NCBI GenBank assembly: GCA_913058335.1
Contig: CAJXPX010000001.1
Span: 62,001 to 126,000 of the forward strand
Reading direction: 5' to 3'
DNA: 64,000 nucleotides
Source of the DNA: an uncultured Hyphomonadaceae bacterium
GTDB taxonomy: Bacteria; Pseudomonadota; Alphaproteobacteria; Caulobacterales; Maricaulaceae
Within the stretch, counting starts at the first letter, position 1. Each line of letters begins with the position of its first letter. The notes under the pieces were generated by a model, which was not told the origin of the DNA, did no database searches, and saw only the letters and a list, made by a program, of their open reading frames with translations. Positions 25,904 through 36,220 of this stretch are shown in pieces. The position numbers were made by a program, and so were the translations under genes.

Positions 25904-27712
25904 CTAAGAATTAGAAATAACTTCTAGGAACGCCTCGCCAAACCTGGCGAATTTCGTTTCTCCAACGCCCGATACGTCTAGCATACTCTGCCGGTGGGTC
26001 GGGCGTTTTGCCACCATATCCATTAGAGTCGCATCAGAAAAAACGACAAAGGCAGGTTTGCCAAGCGCCCGCGCCAATTCAGAACGGAGCGCCTTGAGCT
26101 GTATCAGTAATGATTGATCCTTATCTGACAAATCGGTCTGTTTTTTGACCTGAGCCTGGCGCTCGGCTTGGCGTGAAGATTTGATCGGCGGTCTCATATG
26201 GAACTCTTCGTCACCTTCTATCATCGCCGCTGCCTGCGGAGATAAAGTCAGCGCCCCGTAACGCGAAATATCCATTCCCAATAGGCCGCGCGCCACCGCT
26301 TGGCGAATAAGCGCTTGCAAAAAGGCTTTACCGCTGGATTCAGCCTGCCCAAAGCTCGCCAAATTATCATGGCTAAACTGTTTAATGCGGTCTGTCTCTT
26401 CGCCACGAGCGACGGCGACAATGTGTGTAGTGCCGAAACGTTGACCCGTTTGAGCAATAGACGCAAAAATCACCCGGGCGGCTTCTGTCGCTTCGACCTG
26501 TTCCGGCGGATTGAGGCAGTTATCACAATTGCCGCAGGGAGCCGTCGTTTCTCCGAAATAATTTAGCAGGGCCTGTCGTCGGCATGCGGACGTTTCACAA
26601 TACCCTATAAGGGCATCCAAACGCTTAAACTCCCGCATTTGATGATCCCGCTCGCTCCCGTCATTGGTAATAAACTGACGCCGCATTCGGATATCATCCA
26701 AGCCAAACAAAAGCGCCGTTTCTGCTGGGAGACCATCCCGCCCAGCCCGTCCAATTTCTTGATAATAGGCCTCCATTGAGGACGGTAGATTCGTATGATA
26801 AACAAATCGGATATCTGGCTTATCTATGCCCATACCAAAAGCGATTGTTGCCACCATAATGATGCCTGGTTCTGCCATAAAAAGATCTAGATTTTCAAAG
26901 CGATCTTCGGATGACATTCCTGCATGGTATGGTAGAGCCCTATAACCCGCATCATTTAAACTTTTCGCGTAAGCCTCTGTATTCTTTCGAGAAAGGCAAT
27001 ATACAATTCCTGAATTACCTTTTTGATTCACTAAAAGATTATTTAATTGGCGTGGGCGGTTGTCCACCGGCAGGACCGCCAGAGATAAGTTGGGGCGGTC
27101 AAACCCGTGAACAATAATTTTGCCTTGGCTGCTAAAAAGCTGTTGTGCAATATCTTCGCGTGTCGCGTCATCTGCCGTCGCCGTAAAAGCCGCAAAATTG
27201 CTTTCAGGGAAAAGGGTGTGGAGACGGGTTAAATCAGCATATTCGGGACGGAAAGCGGGCCCCCATTTAGACACGCAGTGCGCCTCATCCACGACAAACA
27301 AAGACGGACTCAAAGCCTTCATCGCAGATAACATCCGACCCGTCATTAGCCGCTCTGGCGAAACATATAAAATCTTGCTCCGTCCATTTGTGACGTCCCG
27401 CCACTGGGCGATATTCTGTTCTCGGCTCTGACCGGAGTGAAGACAAGAGGCAGCTATACCATTCGCGCGCAGACCCGCGACTTGGTTATCCATCAGCGCA
27501 ACAAGCGGCGAGACAACTATCGTCGGGCGAGGCAAAATTTGAGACGGTACTTGATAACAAAGCGATTTGCCTGCTCCGGTTGGCATAACCGCAAGAACTG
27601 ATTCTCCTTTCAAAATACCTTGGATAATATCTTCCTGTCCGGGACGAAAATCGTCAAACCCAAAGGTGGATTGCAAGATATCAAGTGGAGTCGGCATGGT
27701 TTGGCTGGTCAT
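25904..27712 (-). CDS. recQ: ATP-dependent DNA helicase RecQ
   Basis: The 602-residue protein has all RecQ parts. The helicase core holds Walker A AVMPTGAGKSLCYQ, DEAH in VVDEAHCVSKWG and motif VI EIGRAGRDG. The RecQ-CT zinc site is CETSACRRQALLNYF with CGNCDNC. A winged helix follows, and a C-terminal HRDC domain (about 525-600). It unwinds DNA 3' to 5' in repair and recombination. The aromatic-rich loop reads WGPAFRPEY where E. coli has WGHDFRPEY, so the loop histidine is replaced by proline. Confidence 0.95.
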   Translation of the reverse strand: MTSQTMPTPLDILQSTFGFDDFRPGQEDIIQGILKGESVLAVMPTGAGKSLCYQVPSQILPRPTIVVSPLVALMDNQVAGLRANGIAASCLHSGQSREQNIAQWRDVTNGRSKILYVSPERLMTGRMLSAMKALSPSLFVVDEAHCVSKWGPAFRPEYADLTRLHTLFPESNFAAFTATADDATREDIAQQLFSSQGKIIVHGFDRPNLSLAVLPVDNRPRQLNNLLVNQKGNSGIVYCLSRKNTEAYAKSLNDAGYRALPYHAGMSSEDRFENLDLFMAEPGIIMVATIAFGMGIDKPDIRFVYHTNLPSSMEAYYQEIGRAGRDGLPAETALLFGLDDIRMRRQFITNDGSERDHQMREFKRLDALIGYCETSACRRQALLNYFGETTAPCGNCDNCLNPPEQVEATEAARVIFASIAQTGQRFGTTHIVAVARGEETDRIKQFSHDNLASFGQAESSGKAFLQALIRQAVARGLLGMDISRYGALTLSPQAAAMIEGDEEFHMRPPIKSSRQAERQAQVKKQTDLSDKDQSLLIQLKALRSELARALGKPAFVVFSDATLMDMVAKRPTHRQSMLDVSGVGETKFARFGEAFLEVISNS

Positions 27713-27876
27713 AGATTTATGCGCTGTTCTTGCAAGAGGCTTTTCTCATCTACAACTCTCCTGCCGCTATTTAGACTGAGGTGCAGACTGCGCTGATTTA
27801 ACCCTCGCCCGAGCGGGTCGTTCGCGTTAAAGCCCCCTGAAATTATTTGACCCAGTTTTTGAAAGGTCAGGCAAAC

Positions 27877-29754
27877 GTGTCAGACGAACAGGATATCGAT
27901 ATGTCCCGCAGCAGCGGGGCAGCTCTTACGGCGCAAATCGAAGACGACAAGACGAAGCGAGGCAAGGCCAAAAGTATCAAACCGTTGCGGCGGCTTTGGC
28001 CCTTCATCGCACGCTACCCGCTAACTCTCGCTTTATTCCTAATTGCTTTAACTGTAGCGGCTGGTCTCAATCTGGCGATGACATTGGCCGCTAAGGTCAT
28101 TGTCGATTGCGGATTTATCGGAGACGCTGACCCGCTAGCCTATTGTAGTAATTACGCGCTTGGCGGAAGTGTCGGTAGCCTCACTCCCTATTTCGGCTTC
28201 GCTATTATCATTGTGCTGACTTTGGCCATTTTTAGCGCTGCCCGGTTCTATTTCGTCAGCCAGCTCGGACAACGAGTCATTGCTGATATCCGCAAAGCCG
28301 TCTTTGGTAAACTGACACGCCTTGATCTCACGTTTTTCGAAACCCTCAGGACAGGAGAGGTCTTATCGCGGCTAACTACGGACACGACTTTAATAGAAAC
28401 GGTTATAGGGTCTTCCGTCTCCTTTGCCCTGCGCTCCGCCGTGGTTACTATAGGGGCAATTATATGGATGTTTTTCGTGAGTTGGAAGCTTACCCTTCTC
28501 GTCCTTCTCATTGGGCCAATTATTCTCGTTCCCGCCATTTTAATCGGTAAATCAATCCGAAAGCTTTCCATTACCAGTCAGAACAATCTGGCTCACGCCT
28601 CCGCCCGGGCAGGGGAAGCCATTGGCGCTATTGCCACCGTGCAGGCATTTACTCGCGAAGCCTATGAAAGAGCGTCCTTCGACGAAGCCGTTGAAAACAC
28701 TTATTCCGCCAATCAAAAACGGATATTTGTTCGGTCCGTGATGACCTTTGTTATTTTTGGCATTGGACTGACCGGCATGGTCGGCGTGATCTGGTATGGT
28801 GCTAACCTTGTGAGCCAACCCGATTCCACAATGACGGGCGGCTCTATCGTACAGTTTATTTTTCTGGCGATTTCTGCTGTTTCCAATGTCGGTTTCTTAA
28901 CAGGAACATGGACGGAATTGCTCCGTGCTTCTGGAGCTACAGAACGGGTTATGGAGCTTTTGGCAGAGGATCCTGCTATTCTACCTCCTATTGAAGCCAA
29001 TGACTTTTCCCCAGCAACAGGAACTATCGCATTTGAAAATGTAACCTTCTTTTACCCCTCCCGCCCCACAGACCGAGCGCTACAAAATGTTACGCTTGAT
29101 ATACAAGCGGGCGAAACCGTCGCCCTTGTCGGACCTTCTGGCGCTGGAAAATCAACTGTTTTCCAGCTTTTATTGCGTTTTTATGATGTTCACTCCGGCG
29201 CGATAAAACTTGATAATGTTCCCATTACGGATCTCTCTCCGCAGAACCTGCGCGAACAATTTGCCATTGTGCAGCAAAATACACCTCTTTTTTCCGGGAC
29301 GGCGTTGGACAATATCCGCTATGGTCGTGAGGGTGCGACAGATGAAGAAGTCGTCTCAGCCGCCAAAGCTGCCTTTGCCCATGAATTTATCGAAAAGCTT
29401 CCCGAAGGTTATAATACCGATTTGGGGGAATCTGCCGTCACACTTTCGGGCGGACAAAGACAACGTTTGGCTATTGCGAGAGCAATTTTGCGCGACGCGC
29501 CTATACTCCTTTTAGACGAAGCTACCAGCGCCTTGGACGCCGAAAGCGAACGCGCCGTCCAATCTGCTTTTGAAGCCATGTCCAAAACAAAAACCACCCT
29601 TGTTATTGCCCATCGTCTCGCCACCGTCCTCAAGGCAGACCGGATCATTGTCATGGAGGAAGGCAGAATCGTAGAGACCGGAACACATGAAAGCTTATTG
29701 GCTCAAGACGGGCTTTATGCGCGGCTCGCAGCTCTTCAATTTACCTCTAGCTAA
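27877..29754 (+). CDS. MsbA-like ABC exporter (fused permease and ATPase)
   Basis: This half-transporter of about 625 residues has six membrane helices (about 40-330) and an ATPase domain with Walker A GPSGAGKST, signature LSGGQRQR and Walker B ILLLDEATSALD. It works as a homodimer, exporting lipids or drugs. I take the GTG at 27877 (VSDEQ), with AAAGG about 10 bases upstream, as the start. A TTG at 27847 and an ATG at 27901 are alternatives. It is related to the multidrug/lipid exporters of alphaproteobacteria, and the substrate is unknown. It diverges from recQ. Confidence 0.88.
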   Translation: MSDEQDIDMSRSSGAALTAQIEDDKTKRGKAKSIKPLRRLWPFIARYPLTLALFLIALTVAAGLNLAMTLAAKVIVDCGFIGDADPLAYCSNYALGGSVGSLTPYFGFAIIIVLTLAIFSAARFYFVSQLGQRVIADIRKAVFGKLTRLDLTFFETLRTGEVLSRLTTDTTLIETVIGSSVSFALRSAVVTIGAIIWMFFVSWKLTLLVLLIGPIILVPAILIGKSIRKLSITSQNNLAHASARAGEAIGAIATVQAFTREAYERASFDEAVENTYSANQKRIFVRSVMTFVIFGIGLTGMVGVIWYGANLVSQPDSTMTGGSIVQFIFLAISAVSNVGFLTGTWTELLRASGATERVMELLAEDPAILPPIEANDFSPATGTIAFENVTFFYPSRPTDRALQNVTLDIQAGETVALVGPSGAGKSTVFQLLLRFYDVHSGAIKLDNVPITDLSPQNLREQFAIVQQNTPLFSGTALDNIRYGREGATDEEVVSAAKAAFAHEFIEKLPEGYNTDLGESAVTLSGGQRQRLAIARAILRDAPILLLDEATSALDAESERAVQSAFEAMSKTKTTLVIAHRLATVLKADRIIVMEEGRIVETGTHESLLAQDGLYARLAALQFTSS

Positions 29755-30053
29755 GAGACTGAGTTAAAGTTCGTGGCCTTTAGCTAAGATTGGGACGCGG
29801 ACTAATTTCATTTGGGCTATTAAAGCGGTCATCCAGCAATCCAATGTCGCCAACAGGCGTTTAAGTATAGACCAAATTAAAATATACTTTCCCTCTGATC
29901 GATCCTTTTCCAACAAAATTTATCAATCTTTATAACTCAGAATGAGGCCCCTGCATCTGGGAAGAAGAAGACTGATCAAAAGTCGTCCAAATTTCCCTAG
30001 TACTAAAATACGTCAACAATTTAGTTGTAGCAGTCTTAAAGTGAAAATTTTCA
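29755..30053. other. Intergenic gap between convergent exporter and glk genes
   Basis: I see no gene, RNA or strong terminator in this 300-base AT-rich stretch. Confidence 0.5.
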
Positions 30054-31007
30054 TTACTTCAATATCATTGCGGCGGCTCCATAAAGCGCAACAAAGTGGG
30101 CTTTTATGAGTCTTACCGGGATCTCTTTTACGAACCAAGCACCCTGCCCCCGTTCGCGGAAACGGGTCTTGAATTCAGATTCCTCCAGAAAGGGGGAAAT
30201 ATGACGGGAAACTCCCCCTCCCAGAACTACTCCCCCAGAAGCCCCCATTGTCAGGGCCGCATTTCCGGCGAAACCGCCCAGAATATTACAAAATGTCACA
30301 ACGGTCTGGCGAGCCAGTGATTTCGGATTGGCTTCGGCCGCTGCGACGATTTCGTCCGGTTTTCGGCACAGACAGTCCTGACCATTTATAGCACAAATCG
30401 CATTGTAAAGCCGTAAAAGGCCTGGCCCGGAAATAAGGCTTTCTACTGAAACATATGACGTCTCGTTTAACTGATGAAGTAACACGTCTCGTTCGAGTTC
30501 GTTTTGAGGAGAAAAACTTACATGGCCGCCTTCTGTCGGAAGTATTCGCAGCGGATTTCCTGGCACAATTAAAGAAATTCCAAGTCCTGTCCCCGGGCCA
30601 AGAACAGCTACAGGTTTATTGTAATTAACTTTTCCGGGCATGAGGACCTCAAAGCCATCATCCGGCACAACAGTCGCTCCATTTGCCATTGCAACGAAGT
30701 CATTCAACACGACAACGGTTTCAAAACCAAATGTTTTGCGTAGGTCACTTTCAGACACAATCCAGTCGATATTTGTCATTTTGATTTCATCATCAAATTT
30801 CGGTCCGGCAAAAGCGAATGCAGCCCGGGCTGGCTTGATGGCCTGACTTACCAAATAAGAATTTACAGCCGTGTTGAAATCAGGGAAGTCTTTGACGGAA
30901 AATCGTTCTGAATGATGAAGATCTATTGTGCCTTGGGCACTCAACTCGGCAAAAGCAAAACGACAATTTGTTCCTCCAACATCGCCGACAAGTACAGCCT
31001 CACTCAT
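30054..31007 (-). CDS. glk: Glucokinase
   Basis: The 317-residue protein begins MSEAVLVGDVGGTNCRFAFA, the phosphate-1 motif of bacterial Glk. It also has VVVLNDFVAMANG with the catalytic Asp, LGPGTGLGISL and the EGGHVSF metal/substrate motif. It phosphorylates glucose to glucose-6-phosphate with ATP. I chose the ATG at 31007 because it overlaps the edd stop as ATGA; the longer frame lies inside edd. It is the last gene of the zwf-pgl-edd-glk operon. Confidence 0.93.
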   Translation of the reverse strand: MSEAVLVGDVGGTNCRFAFAELSAQGTIDLHHSERFSVKDFPDFNTAVNSYLVSQAIKPARAAFAFAGPKFDDEIKMTNIDWIVSESDLRKTFGFETVVVLNDFVAMANGATVVPDDGFEVLMPGKVNYNKPVAVLGPGTGLGISLIVPGNPLRILPTEGGHVSFSPQNELERDVLLHQLNETSYVSVESLISGPGLLRLYNAICAINGQDCLCRKPDEIVAAAEANPKSLARQTVVTFCNILGGFAGNAALTMGASGGVVLGGGVSRHISPFLEESEFKTRFRERGQGAWFVKEIPVRLIKAHFVALYGAAAMILK

Positions 31008-32863
31008 CCGTTCGGGTTCCTGAGAGTCTGAGCCCATTCCGGATCTCCCAAAACCGAGGCCCCAGCTTCGGCGTTATCAGCTCTGGATCGCATAGGTTCA
31101 AACATATTCATGCCCAAACCAGAAAGGTTTCCAGCTTTCGGCATGACCGCCGGTTCGCGGTCTTCCAAATTGTCCTTTATAATAACCTCGACTTTGCCAT
31201 TGGCCGCATCAAGACGGACAATGTCCCCTGTCCGAACTTTTGAGATTGGTCCGCCGTGTAATGCTTCGGGATGGATGTGGATCGCGGAAGGCACTTTTCC
31301 TGATGCGCCGGACATACGTCCGTCGGTAACCAATGCAACCTTGAAGCCCTTATCTTGGAGCGCCCCCAAAATAGGAGTCAGTTTATGAAGTTCAGGCATA
31401 CCATTTGCGGCCGGCCCTTGAAATCGCAACACGGCAACAAAATCGCGTTCTAATTCTCCGGCCTGGTGCATTTTGACCAAATCATTTTGATTGGAAATGA
31501 CAATTGCGGGGGCTTCGACTAAATGGTGCTGTTCTTCGACAGCTGAAATTTTGATAACGCCGCGACCAATATTGCCTTCAAGGAGGCGAAGTCCCCCGTC
31601 TTTGCGGAAGGGCTTATTGACCGAAGAGACAATTTCGTGGTTCAGGCTTTCTTTTGGGCCTTGACGATAGACAACCGGATCTGGATCAGCATGAGCATTT
31701 TTGATAGGCTCACACGTGTATTCATACAGACCGTCTCCGCCAGCCACGGTGGTGACATCTGTGTTTAATAGACCCGCCTCAATCAGCTCATTAACTAGAT
31801 AGGCCATGCCGCCCGCCGCGTGGAAATGGTTTATGTCTGAAATACCGTTTGGATAGATTTTGCAGATCAACGGAACGGCGTGGGACACTTCCGAATAATC
31901 ATCCCAGTTGATGATTATTCCTGCAGAACGCGCAATCGCAGACAGGTGAATTGTTAAATTGGTCGAGCCGCCTGTCGCCATGAGGCCAACCAAACCATTC
32001 ACAATGGCTTTCTCATCTATAATATGACAGGCAGGGGTAAACTCTTTACCCATATTTGTAATCGCCACGAGGCGGCGGGTCGTTTGCGCAGTTATAGCGT
32101 CCCGCAAAGGTGTGTTCGGGTGAACGAAAGACGCCCCGGGTAGTTGCATCCCCATAATTTCCATCAGCATCTGATTTGTGTTGGCAGTTCCGTAAAACGT
32201 GCAGGTTCCCGGCGCGTGATAAGAGGCGGACTCCGCCGCTAATAGTTCTTTGCGATCAACCTTGCCTTCAGCAAAAAGCTGTCTGATTTTGGCTTTTTCA
32301 GGATTGGTAATACCTGACGGCATAGGTCCTGCCGGCGAAAAAATATGCGGCAAATACCCATAACGGAGCGCGGCGATCAGAAGGCCAGGAACGATCTTGT
32401 CACAAACCCCAAGATGTATAACGCCGTCAAACATATCATGCGACAAGGCAATCGCTGTCGAATAGGCAATGACGTCACGCGAAAAGAGCGATAACTCCAT
32501 ACCGTCTTGGCCCTGCGTAACTCCGTCACACATCGCCGGTACCCCCCCCGCGACTTGAGCCGTCGCCCCCGCGCGGCGCGCGGCATGTTTAATGATGGAC
32601 GGGAATTTTTCGAAAGGCTGGTGCGCTGACAGCATATCATTATAAGCCGTTACAATGCCAATATTGGCCCATTTCGCGCCTAGAATCTCTGTTTTTTCTA
32701 AAACCGGACATGCAGCACTCGCATGAGCTACATTCCCTTCAGATAAGCGTTTGCGGCGCGGGCCGGGCCTCATATTCTCTTCGCAATCTGCCAGATAAGC
32801 GGCGCGGGTTATCTTTGACCGTTCAATAATTCGGTCGGTAACTTTTTTGATCGTCGGGTTCAT
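31004..32863 (-). CDS. edd: 6-phosphogluconate dehydratase
   Basis: The 619-residue protein of the IlvD/Edd family converts 6-phosphogluconate to 2-keto-3-deoxy-6-phosphogluconate, the first committed step of the Entner-Doudoroff route. It contains VCDKIVPGLL and GTCTFYGTANTNQ with iron-sulfur cysteines, and TGGSTNLTIHL. The late GRMSGASGKVPSAIHIHPEA is typical of Edd. It follows pgl by three bases and overlaps glk by four. Confidence 0.96.
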   Translation of the reverse strand: MNPTIKKVTDRIIERSKITRAAYLADCEENMRPGPRRKRLSEGNVAHASAACPVLEKTEILGAKWANIGIVTAYNDMLSAHQPFEKFPSIIKHAARRAGATAQVAGGVPAMCDGVTQGQDGMELSLFSRDVIAYSTAIALSHDMFDGVIHLGVCDKIVPGLLIAALRYGYLPHIFSPAGPMPSGITNPEKAKIRQLFAEGKVDRKELLAAESASYHAPGTCTFYGTANTNQMLMEIMGMQLPGASFVHPNTPLRDAITAQTTRRLVAITNMGKEFTPACHIIDEKAIVNGLVGLMATGGSTNLTIHLSAIARSAGIIINWDDYSEVSHAVPLICKIYPNGISDINHFHAAGGMAYLVNELIEAGLLNTDVTTVAGGDGLYEYTCEPIKNAHADPDPVVYRQGPKESLNHEIVSSVNKPFRKDGGLRLLEGNIGRGVIKISAVEEQHHLVEAPAIVISNQNDLVKMHQAGELERDFVAVLRFQGPAANGMPELHKLTPILGALQDKGFKVALVTDGRMSGASGKVPSAIHIHPEALHGGPISKVRTGDIVRLDAANGKVEVIIKDNLEDREPAVMPKAGNLSGLGMNMFEPMRSRADNAEAGASVLGDPEWAQTLRNPNG

Positions 32864-32866
32864 AAT

Positions 32867-33592
32867 CTATGCTCCCTCATGAGTGTAAACGTGTAGACGG
32901 GTCCCGGCAGCGCGCAATGTTGTGACCGGAGCGTCGTGGACATTTTTTCCTGCGCTATCTTCCCAAACCGACTTTTTCTTTTGTCCGGGAATTAACAAAA
33001 ACACATCGCGGGCGCGCATGACAACAGGAAGGCTCACTGTGATTCGGTCATTAAAGCCACTTGCACCGTTTTGGCCGGAGGCATCTTGCCAGACAAGCGA
33101 GGCAGCCCTTTCAACTTCGAAAGCTTTTTCGAGTGTCTTAGAGTTAGGGAACCAAGAAGCGGTGTGGCCGTCCGTTCCCATGCCCATAATGCAAATATCG
33201 ATGACACCAGATAGTTCTTTCTCAAAAACTTTCGCCATATCCGGAGCCCCAAATTTAGCCTCAGACGCATCATTTACAAGCGGGAGAAACGAGGCCTCAG
33301 CCGCATTATTCTGCAAAAGAGTTTCCATTATGAAACTAGCATTAGAGCCGTCGGCCCCTTGCGGTACCCAACGGTCATCCACGAGACTAACCGTTATATT
33401 TTTCCAATCGAGCGATGTTCGGCTAAGAGCGTCATAAACTGGCTTTGGACTAGAGCCACCGGAGACAAGTAAACTCGCCCTCCCCCGTTCCAGAAGAGCG
33501 TCTTCCAAGCGTAAGCGGATGGCCTCCGCAGCTTCACTGACATATTCTTCAGCGCTATCCGCCACATGATAATTATAACCTGATGTGGGCAT
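32867..33592 (-). CDS. pgl: 6-phosphogluconolactonase
   Basis: The 241-residue protein hydrolyses 6-phosphogluconolactone. The motifs are LLVSGGSSPKPVYDAL near the N terminus, LVDDRWVP and CIMGMGTDGHTASWFPN, then ITVSLPVVMRARDVFLLIPG. I take the ATG at 33592, with GGAGG eight bases upstream, overlapping the zwf tail by a few bases. The longer open frame reads inside zwf and is not protein-like. Confidence 0.93.
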   Translation of the reverse strand: MPTSGYNYHVADSAEEYVSEAAEAIRLRLEDALLERGRASLLVSGGSSPKPVYDALSRTSLDWKNITVSLVDDRWVPQGADGSNASFIMETLLQNNAAEASFLPLVNDASEAKFGAPDMAKVFEKELSGVIDICIMGMGTDGHTASWFPNSKTLEKAFEVERAASLVWQDASGQNGASGFNDRITVSLPVVMRARDVFLLIPGQKKKSVWEDSAGKNVHDAPVTTLRAAGTRLHVYTHEGA

Positions 33593-33594
33593 CT

Positions 33595-35127
33595 CTAAGC
33601 CTCCGACCAAGAGTCGCCTAAATCCATCAACATTTCGCTGGCAGCTTCTGGGCCGTCTGTCCCTGCAAAATAAGGACGAGTGATTTGGTCTGTTTCTTCC
33701 CAAGCCTCCAACACGCTATCGACCCAACGCCACGCCGCTTCGACTTCATCGCGGCGCATAAACAAGCTCAGATTTCCGCGGACGACATCCATCAAAAGTC
33801 GCTCATATGCATCCGGGTAACGCACGGTGAAATTATCAGCGTAGGACAAGTTTAATGGGAGCGTTTTCAATCGAAGTCCCCCGGCACCCGGCTCTTTGAT
33901 TTCCATAAACAATCGTACCGCTTCATCCGGTTGCAATCGAATGACCAGCTTATTGGCGTTGATTTTGGTATCTTCTCCAAAAATAGAATGTGGAACAGGT
34001 TTAAATTGGATTACGATTTCCGAGCGACGACTATTCATACGTTTGCCGGTCCGTAAATATATAGGCACTCCTGCCCAGCGCCAATTTTTAATCTCGGTAT
34101 GTATTGCTACAAATGTTTCTGTCTTGCTCTCTTCAACATCCACGTCAACAAGATAGCCGTTCACAGCTTTTCCATCGACCCGCCCATTTGTATATTGCCC
34201 ACGTACAGTTTTTGCTTTGACGTTATCAACGGTAATGCGCTCAAGCGCCCGTAAAACTTTAATTTTTTCAGTTCGAACATCGTCCGCCTCCAGTGAGGAC
34301 GGAGCTTCCATCGTCGATAGACAAAGCAATTGCAGCAGATGATTTTGAACCATATCGCGTAAAGCCCCGGCAGAATCATAATAGGCGCCCCGGCCGCCCA
34401 CCCCGATGTCCTCCGCAACCGTGATTTCAATATGCTCAATCGCGTTGCTGTTCCATAAGGGCTCTAAAAGTATATTCCCGAAACGTAAAACGAGCAGGTT
34501 TTGAACGGTCTCTTTACCCAGATAATGATCAATTCTGTAAATTCGATTTTCGTCAAAAACCTGCGCGACCCCTTCATTAATTTTATGAGCGGAATCGAAA
34601 TCGGTTCCGATAGGCTTTTCCAAAACAACTCGGGATTTTTTATGTGCCAGCCCCGCTTTTTTCAGCCCCTGACAAATGCCGGCAAACATGGACGGTGGCA
34701 TGGCGAGATAAAATACCCGTATAAGAGAATTTTTATCATCAACCGCGCTGGCTAAATTTGACCAATCGGTATCCTTGAGAACATCAATCGAGACATACTC
34801 TATCAAATCTGTGAATTTTTTCCAGCTTTTCGGGTCAAGCTTATCGTCTTTTTCAAACTCGCAATAATTTTCATGAATAATATCGATGAACTCTTCTCGG
34901 CTATGCTCGCTTCGTGACACACCTATAATGCGGGAGTTTGCTGGAACTTGCCCGTCTACAAATCTGTGATAAAGGGCCGGAAAAATCTTTCGACGAGCCA
35001 AATCCCCCGTTGCTCCAAAAATAATCATTTCGAACGGTTTAACAGGCACGAAGGTTGAGCGCGGTGTTTCAACGTCCCTCTCATCGTCCGTGTCGGATTT
35101 TTGGCTTTTCTTGTCAGTCACTGACAT
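33595..35127 (-). CDS. zwf: Glucose-6-phosphate 1-dehydrogenase
   Basis: The 510-residue enzyme oxidises glucose-6-phosphate with NAD(P)+. It has the nucleotide-binding IIFGATGDLARRKIFPALY and the active-site signature RIDHYLGKETVQN. The later LRTGKRM and AYERLLMDVVRGN are also typical. It is the first gene of the Entner-Doudoroff operon zwf-pgl-edd-glk. A perfect LacI-type palindrome lies 38 bases before the start. Confidence 0.96.
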   Translation of the reverse strand: MSVTDKKSQKSDTDDERDVETPRSTFVPVKPFEMIIFGATGDLARRKIFPALYHRFVDGQVPANSRIIGVSRSEHSREEFIDIIHENYCEFEKDDKLDPKSWKKFTDLIEYVSIDVLKDTDWSNLASAVDDKNSLIRVFYLAMPPSMFAGICQGLKKAGLAHKKSRVVLEKPIGTDFDSAHKINEGVAQVFDENRIYRIDHYLGKETVQNLLVLRFGNILLEPLWNSNAIEHIEITVAEDIGVGGRGAYYDSAGALRDMVQNHLLQLLCLSTMEAPSSLEADDVRTEKIKVLRALERITVDNVKAKTVRGQYTNGRVDGKAVNGYLVDVDVEESKTETFVAIHTEIKNWRWAGVPIYLRTGKRMNSRRSEIVIQFKPVPHSIFGEDTKINANKLVIRLQPDEAVRLFMEIKEPGAGGLRLKTLPLNLSYADNFTVRYPDAYERLLMDVVRGNLSLFMRRDEVEAAWRWVDSVLEAWEETDQITRPYFAGTDGPEAASEMLMDLGDSWSEA

Positions 35128-35165
35128 CTTCCCCTTGTAGACTGTCTAGAGAGATAAATCGAGTA

Positions 35166-35179
35166 TGACAGCGCTGTCA
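35166..35179. promoter_or_regulatory. Perfect 14-bp palindrome upstream of zwf, probable LacI-family operator
   Basis: TGACAGCGCTGTCA has the central CG and even symmetry of LacI-family operators and lies between zwf and the LacI-type gene. A matching half-site TGACAGCG occurs at 36385-36392 upstream of eda, overlapping its likely -35 (TTGACA). Confidence 0.7.
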
Positions 35180-35194
35180 AACCTTTTGAAAAAA

Positions 35195-36220
35195 TTAGCT
35201 GCCTTGAATAAGGGCAGAATCTCTTACAACAAGCTTAAAATCAAGATTTCGGGTCAAAGCCGGAGTATTTTTTAGCGCCGGATCGAGTAGAATTTTTACG
35301 GCTTCAAATCCCATTTCATATATTGGTTGTTGAACGGTCGTCAGCTGCGGAAAAAGAATTTTCGCGAGAGGCGTGTCATCAAAGCCGCAGACAGAAAGCT
35401 CATCCGGAACCACAATACCAAGCCGGGAGGCCACGGAAACGACGCCAGCGGCCATATCATCATTAGATGCAAAGATTGCTGTGGGGCGGGTATTTACATC
35501 CTCTAAAAGCTCTTCCGCCGCCACGACTCCTGAACGAAAGGAAAAGTCGCCCTGTTTCACCTCGTGGTCATGTACCTTCAAATTGGCCTCAGCCATTGCT
35601 TCTTGAAACCCTTCGTAACGTAACGCCGTGGCGCTATGCTCCAGATGTCCCTTTATAAAACCGATGGATTTATGACCCTGCGCGATTAGGAAGTTCGTCA
35701 TTTCCCGTGCGGCTTGGACATCATCCATTTTAACGGCGCTAATTCCGGTCTTTTGTCCGGACGGTGCGACCAAAACAAAAGGGATATTCATAGATTCCAG
35801 CGCTTTTATAACTCCAGAAGAATCGCTAAGCGGCGGCGTCAGAATAACTCCATCGACAGGCAATCTATGTAAAAGCCGATGCACAGCTTCCTCTTGGGTG
35901 GTTTCAGCTGCATCATCAGGGAGACCCAACGGTTCCGGAACCAAATGGTAACCAAATTTACGGCAACCATCAATTGCGCCGGATTGTATCTTCGCGATGT
36001 AATATGGACTGGGATTATCATATACGAGCGCCAAAAGATAAGACCTAGAACTTGCCAAGCCCTTTGCCGCCAAATTTGGAGAGTACTTCAGTTCGGTCGC
36101 AACCGCGAGAACTCTTTCTCGCGTTTTAGCAGCTACATTTGGTTCATTATTAAGAACACGAGAGACCGTTTTCATAGAAACGCCAGCCACCTTAGCTACA
36201 TCTGTGATTGTTGCTTTCAT
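35195..36220 (-). CDS. LacI-family regulator, probably of the Entner-Doudoroff genes
   Basis: The 341-residue protein has a LacI helix-turn-helix and hinge (ATITDVAKVAGVSMKTVSRV through AAKGLASSRS) and a periplasmic-binding-like effector domain (TAIFASNDDMAAGV, then VCGFDDTPLAKILFPQLTTV). It is encoded between zwf and the divergent eda, so local control of the sugar-catabolic genes is likely. The ligand cannot be read; 6-phosphogluconate or KDPG are reasonable guesses. AAGGGGG precedes the start. Confidence 0.88.
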   Translation of the reverse strand: MKATITDVAKVAGVSMKTVSRVLNNEPNVAAKTRERVLAVATELKYSPNLAAKGLASSRSYLLALVYDNPSPYYIAKIQSGAIDGCRKFGYHLVPEPLGLPDDAAETTQEEAVHRLLHRLPVDGVILTPPLSDSSGVIKALESMNIPFVLVAPSGQKTGISAVKMDDVQAAREMTNFLIAQGHKSIGFIKGHLEHSATALRYEGFQEAMAEANLKVHDHEVKQGDFSFRSGVVAAEELLEDVNTRPTAIFASNDDMAAGVVSVASRLGIVVPDELSVCGFDDTPLAKILFPQLTTVQQPIYEMGFEAVKILLDPALKNTPALTRNLDFKLVVRDSALIQGS

